NCBI GenBank assembly: GCA_036172665.1
Contig: CM069877.1
Coordinates: forward strand, 10,994,501-11,058,500
From: Prosopocoilus inquinatus
Taxonomy: Eukaryota; Arthropoda; Insecta; Coleoptera; Lucanidae
DNA: 64,000 nt
Direction of reading: 5' to 3'
The translations under genes were made by a program, and so were the position numbers. Of the stretch, positions 10,206 through 21,724 are shown piece by piece (positions within the stretch are counted from its first letter, which is position 1; each line of letters opens with the position of its first letter). The notes under the pieces are model-generated. The model was not told the origin of the DNA and did not search any database. It saw nothing but the letters and a program-made list of their open reading frames with translations.

Positions 10206-10908
10206 TACAATTCACGTGAAAATAAGAACAAGCTTGAATTAATTCTCTGTTTACACTATCCAGACATTTTGATATATTTAAATGTTTTAAAATGTGTCTT
10301 ATACGTTTGATTTATCGATTTTGATGTTTCCTTGATAGGAAATTCACGTGTCAAAAATTTGTCTATTGGTGATATGAGAAACGTTGCTAAAACAAATTTT
10401 TCGTTGAATTACCAGCGTATTAGCAAGTAGTAGCAGGAGAATTTCTTATTTTCGTAAAACGCGTGGATGAAGGAATCAGATTTTAAAGAAATATTCGATA
10501 CGTTTTTTTACGTATTTTTGTAATATTCGATTAAACTTTACTTTTAATTCTTGAAATAAGATAATTTTCATTTGCAGTTTTAATGTTAAAATATCCTCAC
10601 AAATTAATTTGAAATTATTCATATCTGTACTAGATGACTCGATTGTTAGGATTAATAGTCAAAATTACTTAGATTTTTTTTTTCAGTTGATTATGTAAGG
10701 TAACATTCATAGAATCGTAAATGTCACTATGGCAAAGGGTCCCTGAACTTTCAAAAACTATATCACAAATAGTTATAAAAGACAGAGAAATCAAAGAAAT
10801 AAGGATTTTATTTACGATTTAGATATTAATTGTCGAGTAATGAAATCTTTTTGTCCCTTAAAAAAAATATTGTATTTTCGATTTTTGTTCATAGTGCAGC
10901 GCATTGTG
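10206..10908. other. Right arm of composite element, non-coding
   Basis: AT-rich sequence between the LINE and the right Transib-type end (CATTGTG at 10902-10908). No transposase remnant is recognisable. Confidence 0.5.
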
Positions 10909-11760
10909 CAGCGCCGAAATACATTTTACAAGAGCGTTGCCAAAAAGTACAAGGAACGCGACGGCGCCGGCCTTTTTCCAATTCGGTGCCCGTCAGAGCG
11001 GCCGCAGGCCCGTATTCCGAAAAATGGCCCATTTTCGACATTTAAAAAATTCCAGTGGTCGAGTTTTTCATCCGATCAGAAAGAAACTTGGAGCGCACCT
11101 GTTTGCCTGCCGCAGGTTAACCCCGAGAACGGTCCCGGAAAGGGCCCACGATGGGGCTCCGCGTGGTAGCGCCAGAGACGGGTTTGTCGGGGGGTTGCGC
11201 TTTGCAGACGAATCTTCCGCAATTTTTTTCAACCTTTAAACATCGTCCTAGCGTCGAAAAAATTTTTCCAAGGGCGCTGCGAAAAAGTATGAGGAGTGCA
11301 ATGCCGCCGGATGTTTCGCAATCCGGTGCTCGTCAGAGCAGCCGCAGGCCCGTATTCGGAAAAATGGCCCATTTTCGACATTTAAAACATTCCAGGGATC
11401 GTGTTTTTCATCCGATCAGAAAGAAACTTGGAGCGCACCTGGTTGCCTGCCGCAGGTCAACCCCGAGTACGGTCCTGGAAAGGGCCCACGACGGAACTCC
11501 GCGTGGCAGAGCCAGAGACCGGTTTGTCGGGGGGTTGCACTTTGCAGACGAATCTTCCGCAATTTTTTTCAACCTTTAAACATCGTCCTAGCGTCCAAAA
11601 ATTTTTCCAAGGGCGCTGCGAAAAAGTACGAGGAATGCAATGCCGCCGGATGTTTCGCAATCCGGTGCTCGCCCGAGCGGACGCAGGTCCGTATTCCGAA
11701 AAATGACCGATTTTCGACGTTAAAAAAGTTCTAGGGACCGCGTTTTTCATCCTCCGATCA
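10909..11760 (+). repeat. Family A tandem array, ~340-bp units
   Basis: Two full units and one partial unit in direct tandem. The landmark AATTTTTTTCAACCTTTAAA occurs at 11221 and again at 11561, a period of 340 bp. The units end with CCTGGAAAGGGCCCACGA and restart in the CTCCGCGTGG / GCCAGAGAC block, so the GATCAT-rich tail is skipped in this array. The overlapping open frames (10840-11706) encode no shared recognisable domain and are by-products of the repeat. Confidence 0.85.
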
Positions 11761-12090
11761 GGACGAAACGAAGGAAAAGAGGCGCATGGCGTGGGAACCT
11801 GTCTTTCTGATAAAAGGCCCGCCCCGAATCCAGTCCTGGAAAAAGCCCATGGCCCTTAGAATGCGATTTTCGAGGATATTTTTTTTCTAAAAGTTACGAT
11901 AATGACAGTTATCGGGAAGCAAACCATATTAATCAATTTCTGGACATGGTAATTATTTTCTTGAAGTAAACGGGCGCAGCCATTTTCAGGGAGCGAGCGG
12001 TTACTATCATTTTTGGAATGTAAAGCGTGTTTCTGGAAGTCTTAAATCATTTTCGGAAAGTAAAGGGTCGTGATCAATTTCTTGAAGGTT
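11761..12090 (+). repeat. Family A tail with GATCAT/TTTCGGAAAG motifs
   Basis: The sequence continues from the array through the CCTGGAAAAAGCCCATGG block into repeated 'TTTTCGGAAAGTAAAG' and 'TGATCAATTTCTTGAAG' motifs, the tail portion of family A. Confidence 0.7.
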
Positions 12091-13040
12091 ACTTCTTTTA
12101 GTGATTTAATATAAAAATTTGCTACCATCTGAATGAAATTTCGTTAGGTCTTCTCTTAAAGTTACGAAAACAGTTGCAAGTCAGCGCTGAGGAAGACATG
12201 CAACTGTCCCGAGTTAAGACTCGGATGGAGATGAGCGGAGTCACAGTCAAGGGCGTCAGGGAGAATAACCGCTAGTTGATTTTGTGCCGCTGCGGAACCA
12301 CCTCCCTTCGTACACATCGTGCGCCAAAATTTCGGAAAATTTCCAGGAGAATAATCCACAACAGGCGTACTTAAAACGTTTATTAATTCACTGCAAATTA
12401 AATTGCAACGGCTCCCGCACTACGTAAGCATTATTCCCTTCCAGATTGCTCCGCAAGTACTCTGTTGTTTTCAACTAAAACATAACCTAAATTACTGAAA
12501 GCGACGCTTAAATCTGATGAACACAAAGTGCCGTAATATCTACGAAATTATGCGAACGTGGATTAACCAAATAACGATGAAAGAATACGTTAGGTTTTTT
12601 TGTACAGGAATTTGTTGTCGTACACTTATCAGTTGTGTCCAAACGTCAAACGTAGTGGTGACACCTCGTGGCGGTTCGTCTTGTGACGTTGATCTTGCAG
12701 AAGGACACGGTTTCACCCACCAGTGACTACCGTTAAATAATCGGAAGCGAATTTGCCGTCGAAACAAAACAAGTAGACGGCCATCTGTAAAGAAATGTCG
12801 AAAAACAGAAGAAACGAAAGGCGAAAATAAAAAAGCCGGTTCCTCTGTTGGAACAAAGAAATCACATATAAGCATGGGTCCCCCTAATGGCGTCATTGAT
12901 TACTTTTCTGTTTATCGCAGAAACGGGCGATGCACTCAGTAGACGCGATACCCAAGCGCCAAAACGTAAACAGCAGTGTGGCCACCTGTAAAAACTAAAA
13001 TGACTGCTAAAAATTTAACAAACTGTAACAAATTCTTACT
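12091..13040. other. No gene recognised
   Basis: Moderate-GC unique-looking sequence. The minus-strand frame at 12540-12896 (118 codons) shows no domain, signal peptide or codon pattern that I trust. Confidence 0.4.
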
Positions 13041-13044
13041 TATC

Positions 13045-13262
13045 CTTGTGTCGTAGAAGAACTGACTTTATTGTCTTGCTAAAGGCATACAGATATGGTT
13101 TGATCCGCGGTACAGGACATTTCTGAACCGCTTACACATACGAACCTCCTCGTATCGTGGAAGAACAGTCGTCTGTAGTCTTGCTAAAGGCATACAGATT
13201 AGTTTTGATCAACGATACAGGGTGTTTCGACTCACCACACACACGTATTGACACCCCCCAAC
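13045..13262. repeat. ~109-bp tandem duplication
   Basis: The phrase CTTGCTAAAGGCATACAGAT occurs at about 13076 and again 109 bp later, each preceded by a GTAGAAGAAC/GTGGAAGAAC block and followed by TTTGATC...GATACAGG-like sequence. Two diverged units. Confidence 0.65.
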
Positions 13263-13299
13263 ATGACAAGAAAAATGTTGTTTTATACACGTACTTATA

Positions 13300-13410
13300 A
13301 TTGTTCATAATCATTTTCGGAAAGTCAGAGATCACCATCATTTTCCGGAAGTAATAGATCGTGATCATTTCCGGAAAGTACACGACCGTGATTATTTTCG
13401 GTACGTCACA
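13300..13410. repeat. GATCAT / TTTCGGAAAGT motif cluster
   Basis: Three to four copies of a ~28-36 bp motif (ATCATTTTCCGGAAGTAATA and variants), the same motif that forms the family A tail and the satellite blocks at 37440 and 38636. Confidence 0.65.
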
Positions 13411-13740
13411 CAGACCTCAACACAATAATCTAACCTAAAAAGATCTACGATCGTAGTTGCGTAGCTTTAAATTACGTTCTCTATTGAAGAGCGAAAGTCA
13501 TTGAGACATAATTTTTGACCTTGAACCTCGTCGCTGGAAACCTAGAGAGCAAAATTTTAAAGAAAATAGTGATTGTTGACCTTGACCTTGATCGTCAACC
13601 AGTACGAGTACGCCTCAACACTTTGTCCGTTCCCCCAAGGACGTAAGGCGCGATCGATTTTGTCCAAACTTTCGCACAATTTATGAACAATTGAAATTAA
13701 ATCGGACCACCTGCCACATGCAATGCGATTGCATATGAGT
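13411..13740 (+). repeat. Repeat B, copy 1
   Basis: It matches 36380-36720 in the same orientation: CCTCAACACAA.AATCTAACCTAAAA, then GTAGCTT.AAATTAC.TTCTCT, a CCTCGTCG block, GATCGTCAACCAG.ACGAGTAC and CGCGATCGATTT. In both places it follows directly on the GATCAT motif cluster, so motif cluster plus repeat B form one dispersed unit. Confidence 0.7.
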
Positions 13741-15084
13741 TATGCAGGCAATCGCGACGGAAACGGAAAAGTTTCTTAAACGACGTCCAATCTCAACAAA
13801 TCCCGAATGCATTTAACGAAGCCGCTCGGCGAACAGTATCAAAAGCTTGTTTAAATTGATGTCGGCGTAGCTCGCGTTGATTGCTTTAAATTGCCTCCGA
13901 GCTCCTGCAGATGATAGTTAATCGATAGAAGCAGTCGAGAGAGGGAGAGGCAGAGAGAAAGAAATAAAAAGTCAAACCCACACGGAGAACTTTTCCTTAA
14001 TTAGCCTGCGCGAGCACTTTTTTTATAATCAGTTCGCTAGCTTCGAATTTTGTAACGAATTCGAGATTACTTATTTAAAAAAAAGTTGAATTTCGCGATC
14101 GGTTCTTCTTTTATGGAAGTTCCCTCCCCCTCTGGTACAATACAAGGTCTTATCCGGAGCACTCGTTGAAGCTTCGAGAATCCTCGGGAAACTACTAGAT
14201 GGCTTGACAAACATAAACAGGCCACTCGGTTTTGTCGACGGCAAAGATCTCGAGCAAGAAACATGATCCGCGCGGTAATAAAACGAAGACGTTAAAACTC
14301 GCGCTCGGTTCAGGGGCGAATTGTAAATATTTGAGAGCGGTGGTGGCACCCCCCACCCCCGTCACATCTCGAGCTCAAGGACCGACAAAATCTGTTTACC
14401 CTGCGATGTTTACTGCTGCACCGGTATACAAGGGTGCGTGCGTTCAAAATGTTTACGCAGATATTTTGTCTTGTCGCTTAAATACGGCCTCCAGTGCCTT
14501 ACCCGGATGGGGTCCGGGCGCCACCCTTTTGTTTAATACACGTACGAACGAAGCCCTACCGGTGTCTTTTGAAACGGGCGGTAACGAACAATGAAGAATT
14601 TATTCACCACATCAGAGAGAAACGATCTTTCGCTCATTTTGAAGGTTATGAAATGTACTACAACTACACTTGAGATAAAATAATAATTTCTTAAATACTT
14701 ATAATTTTTATAAAGCTTTTTCGGTGCTAAATTTTCAAAGAAGAAAAATTGTTACAGTTTATTTTTCCTTGCTTGTTTTTATTCCGGAATTATTTCTATT
14801 TTTAGAAGCAACTCGAATTCTCGAACGCGCGAACTGCGCGTTTCCTTTCACACGTCGCGCCGAGATGTTTTTATGCACGGAGACGAACTCGAAACTAGTT
14901 TTTTTAAGGGTCGAATGCCCGAATTTTTCGTGTAATTAAATGTTTTTCGATTTTATTTTTGATACAAAGATAAACTCGCTTTATTTTCGTTGATTTAAAA
15001 CGACTTGAAGTGCGTTTCATTTTACTCCGGTTAACGCCGTTCGGCCTGCATTCAATTTTTTTTGTACCGTCAATAAGTAATATA
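13741..15084. other. No gene recognised
   Basis: It contains a purine-rich run near 13935-13970 and some CpG-rich patches. The plus-strand frame 14232-14594 (120 codons) is open but has no recognisable domain and may be chance. Confidence 0.4.
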
Positions 15085-15225
15085 ATAATCATGGAAGTCA
15101 TAATCATTTTTGAGAAGCAAAGGGTATTAATCATCAAATTCTGGAGATAATAATCAGGGAAGTCATACCTAATCATTTTCGAGAAGTAAAGAGATATGAC
15201 CAATTTTGGGAAGTAATAATCACGT
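15085..15225. repeat. GATCAT / GGAAGT motif cluster
   Basis: Diverged copies of the motif with TAATCATTTT(C/T)GAGAAG and GGAAGTAATAATCA, as in the family A tail. Confidence 0.55.
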
Positions 15226-16071
15226 TTCTAACCCCAAACAAAAACGGCGAGTGCGAAAGTCGTCCTTTTCGTAGGCAAGCAAGCCAAGTTCATCGAACTT
15301 CATCTCACGCCACCTCTCCGCCACAAATCACCCTTTATTTCTCCATCGTGCCCTAATTAATCGGATCCCTTTTAACCTGCGTTACAATGAGCGCGCCTCA
15401 ACCGCCTCCCCGAACTCGATCGATCCCAAACCGAAACGAAACGGCGGCGTTGCCCCGCGGCGAATCCAACCGGGAAGAAAGTTCATGATGACGTCGAGCT
15501 CTGGAAATCGGGGTTAAGTTTTTACGAGCGCGGTCATTGCGACTGTTTCGCCCCGCGATAAAAATGTATGCGGTGCACCTGATGCTCCCGCCGCCGGGGG
15601 TAGGTATGAATAATTGATGCGTCCGTAGCAGGCACGCAACATTGTTCCATTTCATCTTCTTCAGAATTTCGGTTAGTTACAGATGTACGCCTGAATTTTT
15701 AATGTTTCGCGGATGAGGTGGGTTTGCGGGGGTTGGGGTGGCGGGGGCTGGGGAGTAGACGGTGGTGCACGAATTTTCCCCGCGCCGAAGATCGTATTAA
15801 CTAACTTGTAAACTGTACACTGCGATTTATATCAGTTATTCCGATTACGCTTGCGTAAAATGGAGTTTCTAACTCCGTTAATCATAACCTTTTGGTACGG
15901 TAAAGGAAAAAATTAGAAACAGTAAAACAAGTTAGGTATTTGATGTGCAGATGGCTTTTATTAATCTTATCTGACTTCTTAGATTGGTCATCTAACTGCG
16001 CCTTCGGCTAAAACTCTTACGTCCAGCTCATGGGCGATGGGTAGGGGGTTGACATGGTAGTCGGTTCAAGG
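15226..16071. other. No gene recognised
   Basis: CpG-containing sequence with a G-rich stretch near 15715-15765. No supported coding region. Confidence 0.4.
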
Positions 16072-16248
16072 TAGGGATACCGATACCCGATAATTTTGCT
16101 ACCCGGGTATCCGTTATTGATACCCGGGTAGTTAACCGTTCCCCGATAAGGCTACTTGATTATTGAGCACTTTCCGAATATCGGGTAGTTATCGGTTCCA
16201 TTTAAATAAACGGATACCCGGGTACCCGGATACCCGTCGTCATCCTTA
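16072..16248. mobile_element. hAT-like MITE built on GATACCCGGGTATC
   Basis: The ends are TAGGGATACCGATACCCG and, inward from the right, TAAGGATGACGACGGGTATC. They are imperfect inverted repeats of the kind seen in short hAT-type MITEs. The interior is dominated by palindromic TACCCGGGTA motifs. Flanks GTTCAAGG (16064-16071) and GTTCAGGA (16249-16256) could be a decayed 8-bp target duplication. No coding capacity. Confidence 0.5.
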
Positions 16249-16329
16249 GTTCAGGATATGGTCCGGTTTCTCTTTCACTTCTTCTACTTTAGTTCTAGAT
16301 AGTGAAAATCCTCCCTCTCCCGCCCCCAA

Positions 16330-16535
16330 TTTTTACCGCCCTGATACCGTTTCTCGACTTTTAAAAAATTCCAGAGGTCGCTTTCTTCATCCGATCGGGA
16401 CGAAACACGGAGACCAGGCGCACTGTACGTGGAGACCTGCTTGCATGCCGAAGGTGTGTCCCGAGTATGATCCTGGAAAGGGCTCACGACACTTAAAGCG
16501 CGACTTTCGAGATATTTCGATTGTCCTGCCTATAC
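16330..16535 (+). repeat. Family A fragment, forward
   Basis: It spans the AAAAAATTCCAGAGG block through CCGATCGGGACGAAAC, GCATGCCGAAGGTGTG and CCTGGAAAGGGCTCACGA. It is the reverse complement of an especially similar unit at about 19440-19610, including the diagnostic 'CATGCCGAAGGTGTG' variant, so these two are closely related copies. Confidence 0.8.
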
Positions 16536-16549
16536 CGGAGATGGTAGCA

Positions 16550-18699
16550 GCACATTTACGTATAAAAGTTCTACCATAGCGTCGTGCAAACGAAAACTAA
16601 CGACCGGAAACAACTGCACGGACCATTTGACTTCCGCCCCCTGTGGCGAACAAGACAGCACCCTCCACCCCGCCCCCACCGGCTCGCCCCCGCCGCATTC
16701 ATCTCACAAAACATTGCATCCACTCCACACGTAAAACTCAAAACGACTTTCAACCCGACCTCAAATCCCTTTTCACCCGCGCGCGCGTGTCCCATTGATT
16801 CCCTCGCATGTCATGTCACCCTGTCACGTTCGCGCGGCGATGAAAGCAGCGCCGCCTGTTGTCCTGTACCGCGGTTTGGTTTTTTTTTTTGCCCCCGATT
16901 TAAATTCGCGTCGCCTCCCGACTGGCAAATAATAAATGGTCGCGTGACTTACACCACGCACACGTTTTCACCCCGAGAGGGGGACGGACGGGACGGGATG
17001 GTTCGGTTCGGCGCCGCCAAGCGAGAGGCTTTTATCTTCGTCCCCGACCCTGCTAATTCGATTGTCCTCGACCGCTCTAATCTCGTGCGCCGGGGCCGGA
17101 ATTAAATCTCGGCCGGAGAAGTTTATGTATCTGCAGGTGTTATCCTCTTTTTTTTATTGTTATTAATCTTTTCGTTTTGCTCTCTGTCACATTCCCTTTA
17201 ATTGTCTTGACCTTTCTACATCGTTCGCTTGTGGTATCAACCTATCATTTTTTATAATTTTGTACGCACAGTTGCGCCCATGCCGTAATCAGCGATAATC
17301 TGTTTCGGTATTTCGGATGTGGATGCGCTCGAAACGACTCGCGGGTATTACCACTTCGAAACGAGTGGCTAGCAGCGCGAAAGGACGAATCAATAGACGA
17401 CGACGTCTGCGAGGACGACGAACGATGATGATGATAATGGGGCGACCGCAAGCTCGGCGCTGCGCGCGCGATTTGCGAGTGGTTTAGAAATTAGAGTTGC
17501 CGCTTCGCTTAATCAAACAAACGGGCGTATTCTCGGAAACGGCGCGGTCACATCCGCTTTTTGCTCCGCTGTGGGGATGAGAGCGATCGCATCGTTTAAT
17601 TTTTACGGCCGCGGAACTCCGCGTGAAGCAACTTCTAGATCGTAAGTTCATGACCACCTGACGGGACATCAAGCGTACCTGTTTTTGCAAAATTAAACTC
17701 TGAGGTGGCGTAGATCTTGTGGTCCAGGGCTGTTGACGCAACGACGTCCGTCGTTCGAGGAAGGGCGACAGTGCCGATTGATTTTCGAGATTCGCCCTGG
17801 ATTATTATTAAAATTATTAAAATTTGCCGATGTAATGCTTTCCTAACTGGGTCTTGTTACAGTTTTGAAACTAAAACAATGACTATGCATTGTTTCGAAG
17901 AATATAATCTAATCTAACCTCATAACCTAATGAGTGCGAAGTCTTTGCTGACCTCGTGATTTCCCCATTACACATAATTTTTAAGTCCTCTTCTAAACTA
18001 TATCCTGTTCTGTTCTAAAAAAAATCTAACTCACTTTCTAAAGTGAGAATCGCGATTTGTTTTTTCCCTTTTGAATTTCCTTCCCCGTTGAATATCGAGA
18101 TATCTTCCATATTGTTATCACAGGCGTTTCTTTTTCCGCCCGCCGGCCCTTCGGCCCCTTTATCATCTCGCATTCATTCGCTTACAAAAACAAAGTCGAC
18201 AAAGCCAGCAAGCAAGCAAAAAAAAAGGAAACTTCTGTGTCCGCTTTAGAGAAAAGCGATATCCGCATGATGCGGAAGCTTAATATTTATCTTGGGTCCT
18301 GCATCATCAGAATACCCCCGAAAGACGTGTATGTATAAACCGGGGATGCTTGTTTTCATATTTGCGTTCCTCGGAATCCATTACGGAGAGTAAAAGAAAT
18401 CGGGTAAATAGGCAGGGCGGCGTGCTCGTCGTTCCCGAGGAATTCCTGAGGGAGGAGGAGATTCGTAAAAACGCTGCTTTTTGCCAAGGACGCGGGATTA
18501 ATCTGCATCGGTACGATACGAAAGCGGATTCTAATTCGCTGTTGAATGAGAGCGCGCGCGTCCGTACATCTGCCGCCGCTCGGTTTTGTCGCGTCTGTTG
18601 GCCCGACTGCGAAGGCACATTAAAACTTAACGAATTTTGTGTGCTGCCTTGGGGGGAAACGGGCCAGATGGATTTGCTGAAAGCGCCCGTTCACTTCAA
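16550..18699. other. GC-rich interval, no gene recognised
   Basis: A 173-codon plus-strand frame lies at 16584-17105, rich in Pro, Arg and Phe, with no domain I know and no convincing start. The high CpG content alone can keep such a frame open. A second frame (18350-18760) runs into family A sequence at its 3' end. It could be a promoter or conserved non-coding region, but I see nothing diagnostic. Confidence 0.4.
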
Positions 18700-21012
18700 G
18701 AAAACGATTACCACTTTAGAAATTGATCATTACACATTAAGCTTTGCTTCCCGAGAATGATTACGTCCGGCCGTTTCCCGAAATGACTACGACCACCCGA
18801 CATTGGTCATTAATTACACTTTACTTTCCAAAAATGATTCGGATCGTTTACTCGCCGAAAAACGATCAGGCCTCGTTCGCTTCCCAAAGATGTTTACCAT
18901 TTCGACAAATCGATCATTACGCTTTACTTCCCGAAACTAATCATTGTCGCTTACTTCTCGGAAAAAAATCGAACAAAACTCGAAAATCGTGTTTTAATAG
19001 CCATGGGTCCTATCCAGAACTGGACTTGGAGCAGACCTACGGCAGGCAAGCAGGTCCTCTCCGTACAGTGCGCCTGCTCTCCGCGTTTCGTCCGGATCGA
19101 ATGAAAAAAGTGGCCTCAGGTGGAAAACGGCCATTTTTCTGAATACGGGCCTGCGTCCGTTGTGAATGGCTCCGGAGCGCGGCGCCGAGTTCCTCGTACT
19201 TTTTTGCAGAGCCTACGTAAAATTTATTTCGACGCTAGGACGACGTTTAAGGGTCGAAAAAAATTCCGGAAAATTTGTCTGCAAAGTGCCCCCGTGCACG
19301 CGCCCCGAGCACCATCATGATTTACTTTCCGAGAATGGTTATGATCGTTGACTTTCCGACAATGGTTATGATGAAAATGATCATGTCCGTTCGCTTCCTT
19401 AAAAGTAATCATTTACTTCTCGAAAAAATAATCGAAATAGCTCGAAAATCGCGTTTTAAGTGACGTGAGCCCTTTCCAGGATCGTACTCGGGGCACACCT
19501 TCGGCATGCAAGCAGATCTCCACGTACAGTGCGCCTGGTCTCCATGTTTCGTCCCGATCGGATGAAGAAAGCGGCGTCTGGAATTTTTTAAGGGTCGAGA
19601 AACGGCCATTTTTCGGATACGGGCCTGCGTCAGGTCTGGGAAGCACCGCAGAGCGAAACGGGCCACAGCGCCGCATTCCCCGTACTTTTTCGCAAGGCCT
19701 ACGTAAAATTTATTTTGACGCTAGGACGACGTTAAAGGTCGAAAAAAAATCCGAAAAATTTGTTTGCAAATTGCCCCGACAAATTAGTCTCGGGCACCGC
19801 CACGTTTTACTTTCCGAAAGTGGTTATGATAGTTTACTTCCCGAAAATGATGATGTCCGTTCGCTTCCCAAGATATTTACCATTTCGAGAAATTGCTCAC
19901 CACGCTTTACTTTTCGAAAACAACATTACCGTTTACTTCTCGAAACAAATTTTGGAGAAATCTCGAAAATCATGTTTTAACAGCTGTTAGCCCTTCTCAA
20001 GCCTGTACTCAGGGCGGACCCCTGGCAGGCAAGCACGTACCCTGAACAATGCGCCTGCTCTCCAATGAATTGAAAAAAGCGGCCTCTGGAATTTTTTAAA
20101 CGTTGAAAAACGGCCATTTTTCGGAATACGGGCCTGCGTCCGCTCTGGAAAGCACCGTAGAGCGAAACGGCCCACAGCGCCGGGTTCCCCGCACTTTTTT
20201 GAAAAGCCCACGTAAAATTTATTTTGACGCTAGGACGACGTTTAAGCATCGAAAAAACATCCGAAAAATTTGTCCCCGACAAATCAGTCCCGGACACCGC
20301 CACGCTTTACTTTCCGAAAGTGGTTATGATCGTTTACTTCCCGAAAATGATGATGTCCGTGCGCTTCCCAAGATATTAACCATTTCGAGAAATTGCTCAC
20401 TACGCTTTACTTCTCGAAAACAACATTACCGTTTACTTCTCGAAACAAATTTTGGAGAAATCTCGAAAATCTCGTTTTAACAGCAGTGAGCCCTTCTCAG
20501 CGCCGTACTCAGGGCGGACCCCTGGCAGGCAAGCACGTACCCTCAACAATGCGCCTCTTCTTCGCGTTTCGTCCCAATCGGTTGAGAAACGCGACATCCG
20601 CAGTTTTTTTAAAAGTCAAAAAGCGGCGGTTTTTCTGAATATGGACTTGCGTTCGCTCTGGGAAGCACCGGAGTGCGAAACGGTCTGCGGCACCGCGTTC
20701 CCCGCACTTTTTTGCAGAGCCTATGCAAAATTTATTTTGACACTAGGACGACGTTTAAGCATCGAAAAAAAATCCGAAAAATTTGTCTGCAAAGTGCCTC
20801 GACAAATCAATCCATCTCGGGCACCGCCACGCTTTACTTTCCGGAAGTGGTTATGATCACTTACTTCCCGAAAATGATCATGCGCGTTCGCTTCCCAAGA
20901 TGTTTATACCATTTCAAGAAATTGATCATTACGCTTACCGTTTACTTCTCGAAAAAAGAATGTTTTTCAGAAAAGCACGAAATTCGCGTTTTAGAGCCGC
21001 AAGCCCTTTCTA
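18700..21012 (-). repeat. Family A inverted tandem array, five units of ~465-520 bp
   Basis: The landmark 'CG.GTTTTAA.AGC...GAGCCC' recurs at about 18988, 19452, 19971, 20472 and 20987. Each unit reads, on the plus strand, CCGATCGGATGAA, then GGAATTTTTTAA, CGGCCATTTTTC, GGGCCTGCGTC, AAATTTATTTTGACGCTAGG and a tail of TTACTTTCCGAAA / TGATCATTACGC motifs. This is the reverse complement of the forward copies. Adjacent units differ by perhaps 5-15 percent by eye, with indels at the A-runs. Overlapping ORFs of ~100 codons are repeat artefacts. Confidence 0.9.
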
Positions 21013-21724
21013 GATAGCCCCTTCTTCACAGGTGGGTTGTTTCGATTATGGTTCATCATAACTAGGGATGAGCAGTGAAACAATTGAACAAATTTCATCG
21101 AGGAAATTTCCTGAAAATTCCTGAAATTTTTCGAAACTCCTAAAAAAGTGGAAATTTCTAGATTTTCGAAAAATATCGATCGTTACATTTTGGAGACAGA
21201 ATACTTTTGATACTTGTTAAGTCTTTTGCAATTAACATATTGCGATAGAATACGTAGAATGCACCGTACGACGTATGAAATGTTGAGGCAGGGTTGCCAG
21301 ATTATTGTTGAAAAACATAGCCAAACGTATTACAAAAAGTAGCGCACTTACGCCAAACAAAAATATCAATTAATTGTATAACATTATTTGAAATATTAGG
21401 AGTAATAAATAAAAAATGTAAATTTTCTCTAATAATAAAACAACATAAAATAATATCAACAGACCAAGAAAAAAAAACAAATATAAAGTCGCCGATTTAG
21501 AACATCAATAATCAGAAAAAATAAAAGAGACATATTAACTTGCAAAAAATCAGAAACAAAAAAGAAAGAAAAGAAACAGCAACAAAATACAAGGATGAAG
21601 CGAAGAAAGAAAAAACAAAAGAAGATCGACAACACCAATCTAAACGAATTGAAAATGGTCTTTTGATCGAAACATGTCATCATAACGACTTCGACTTTTA
21701 TTAATAAACTACTTTAAGTTGACA
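21013..21724. other. AT-rich interval, no gene
   Basis: It includes a low-complexity block of GAAATTT/CCTGAAA words (21090-21170) and A-rich sequence. The minus-strand frame 21456-21683 is Phe-rich because of the A-rich strand and is not credible. Confidence 0.5.

Larger units (their letters stand above)
5045..10908. mobile_element. Composite Transib-type element with nested insertions
   Basis: The ends are CACAGTGCG... on the left and, read inward from the right, CACAATGCG... They are flanked by the 5-bp direct duplication CAGCG (5040-5044 and 10909-10913) inside an otherwise continuous family A repeat. CACARTG ends and GC-rich 5-bp duplications are characteristic of Transib elements, the relatives of RAG1/RSS. 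About 1.7 kb of the interior is not LINE or foldback sequence and shows no transposase, so the element is probably non-autonomous. Two LINE copies and one foldback element lie inside. Outer similarity of the ends beyond about 12 bp is weak. Confidence 0.75.

Noticed and set aside
10840..11706. Several overlapping ORFs of 100-142 codons
   Set aside because: They are translations of tandem family A units in different frames; none is conserved across copies.
12090..13040. Possible LTR retrotransposon remnant
   Set aside because: No paired LTRs, primer-binding site or gag/pol motifs could be found.
14232..14594. 120-codon ORF considered as a gene
   Set aside because: No domain or signal peptide, and stop-free length is plausible by chance in GC-rich DNA.
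16584..17105. 173-codon plus-strand ORF in GC-rich DNA
   Set aside because: No domain, Pro/Arg-rich composition expected from CpG-rich sequence, overlapping antisense frame, no splice or start context.
18350..18760. 136-codon ORF resembling a small protein
   Set aside because: Its 3' third is inverted family A tail, and the 5' part overlaps an antisense frame of similar length with no recognisable domain.
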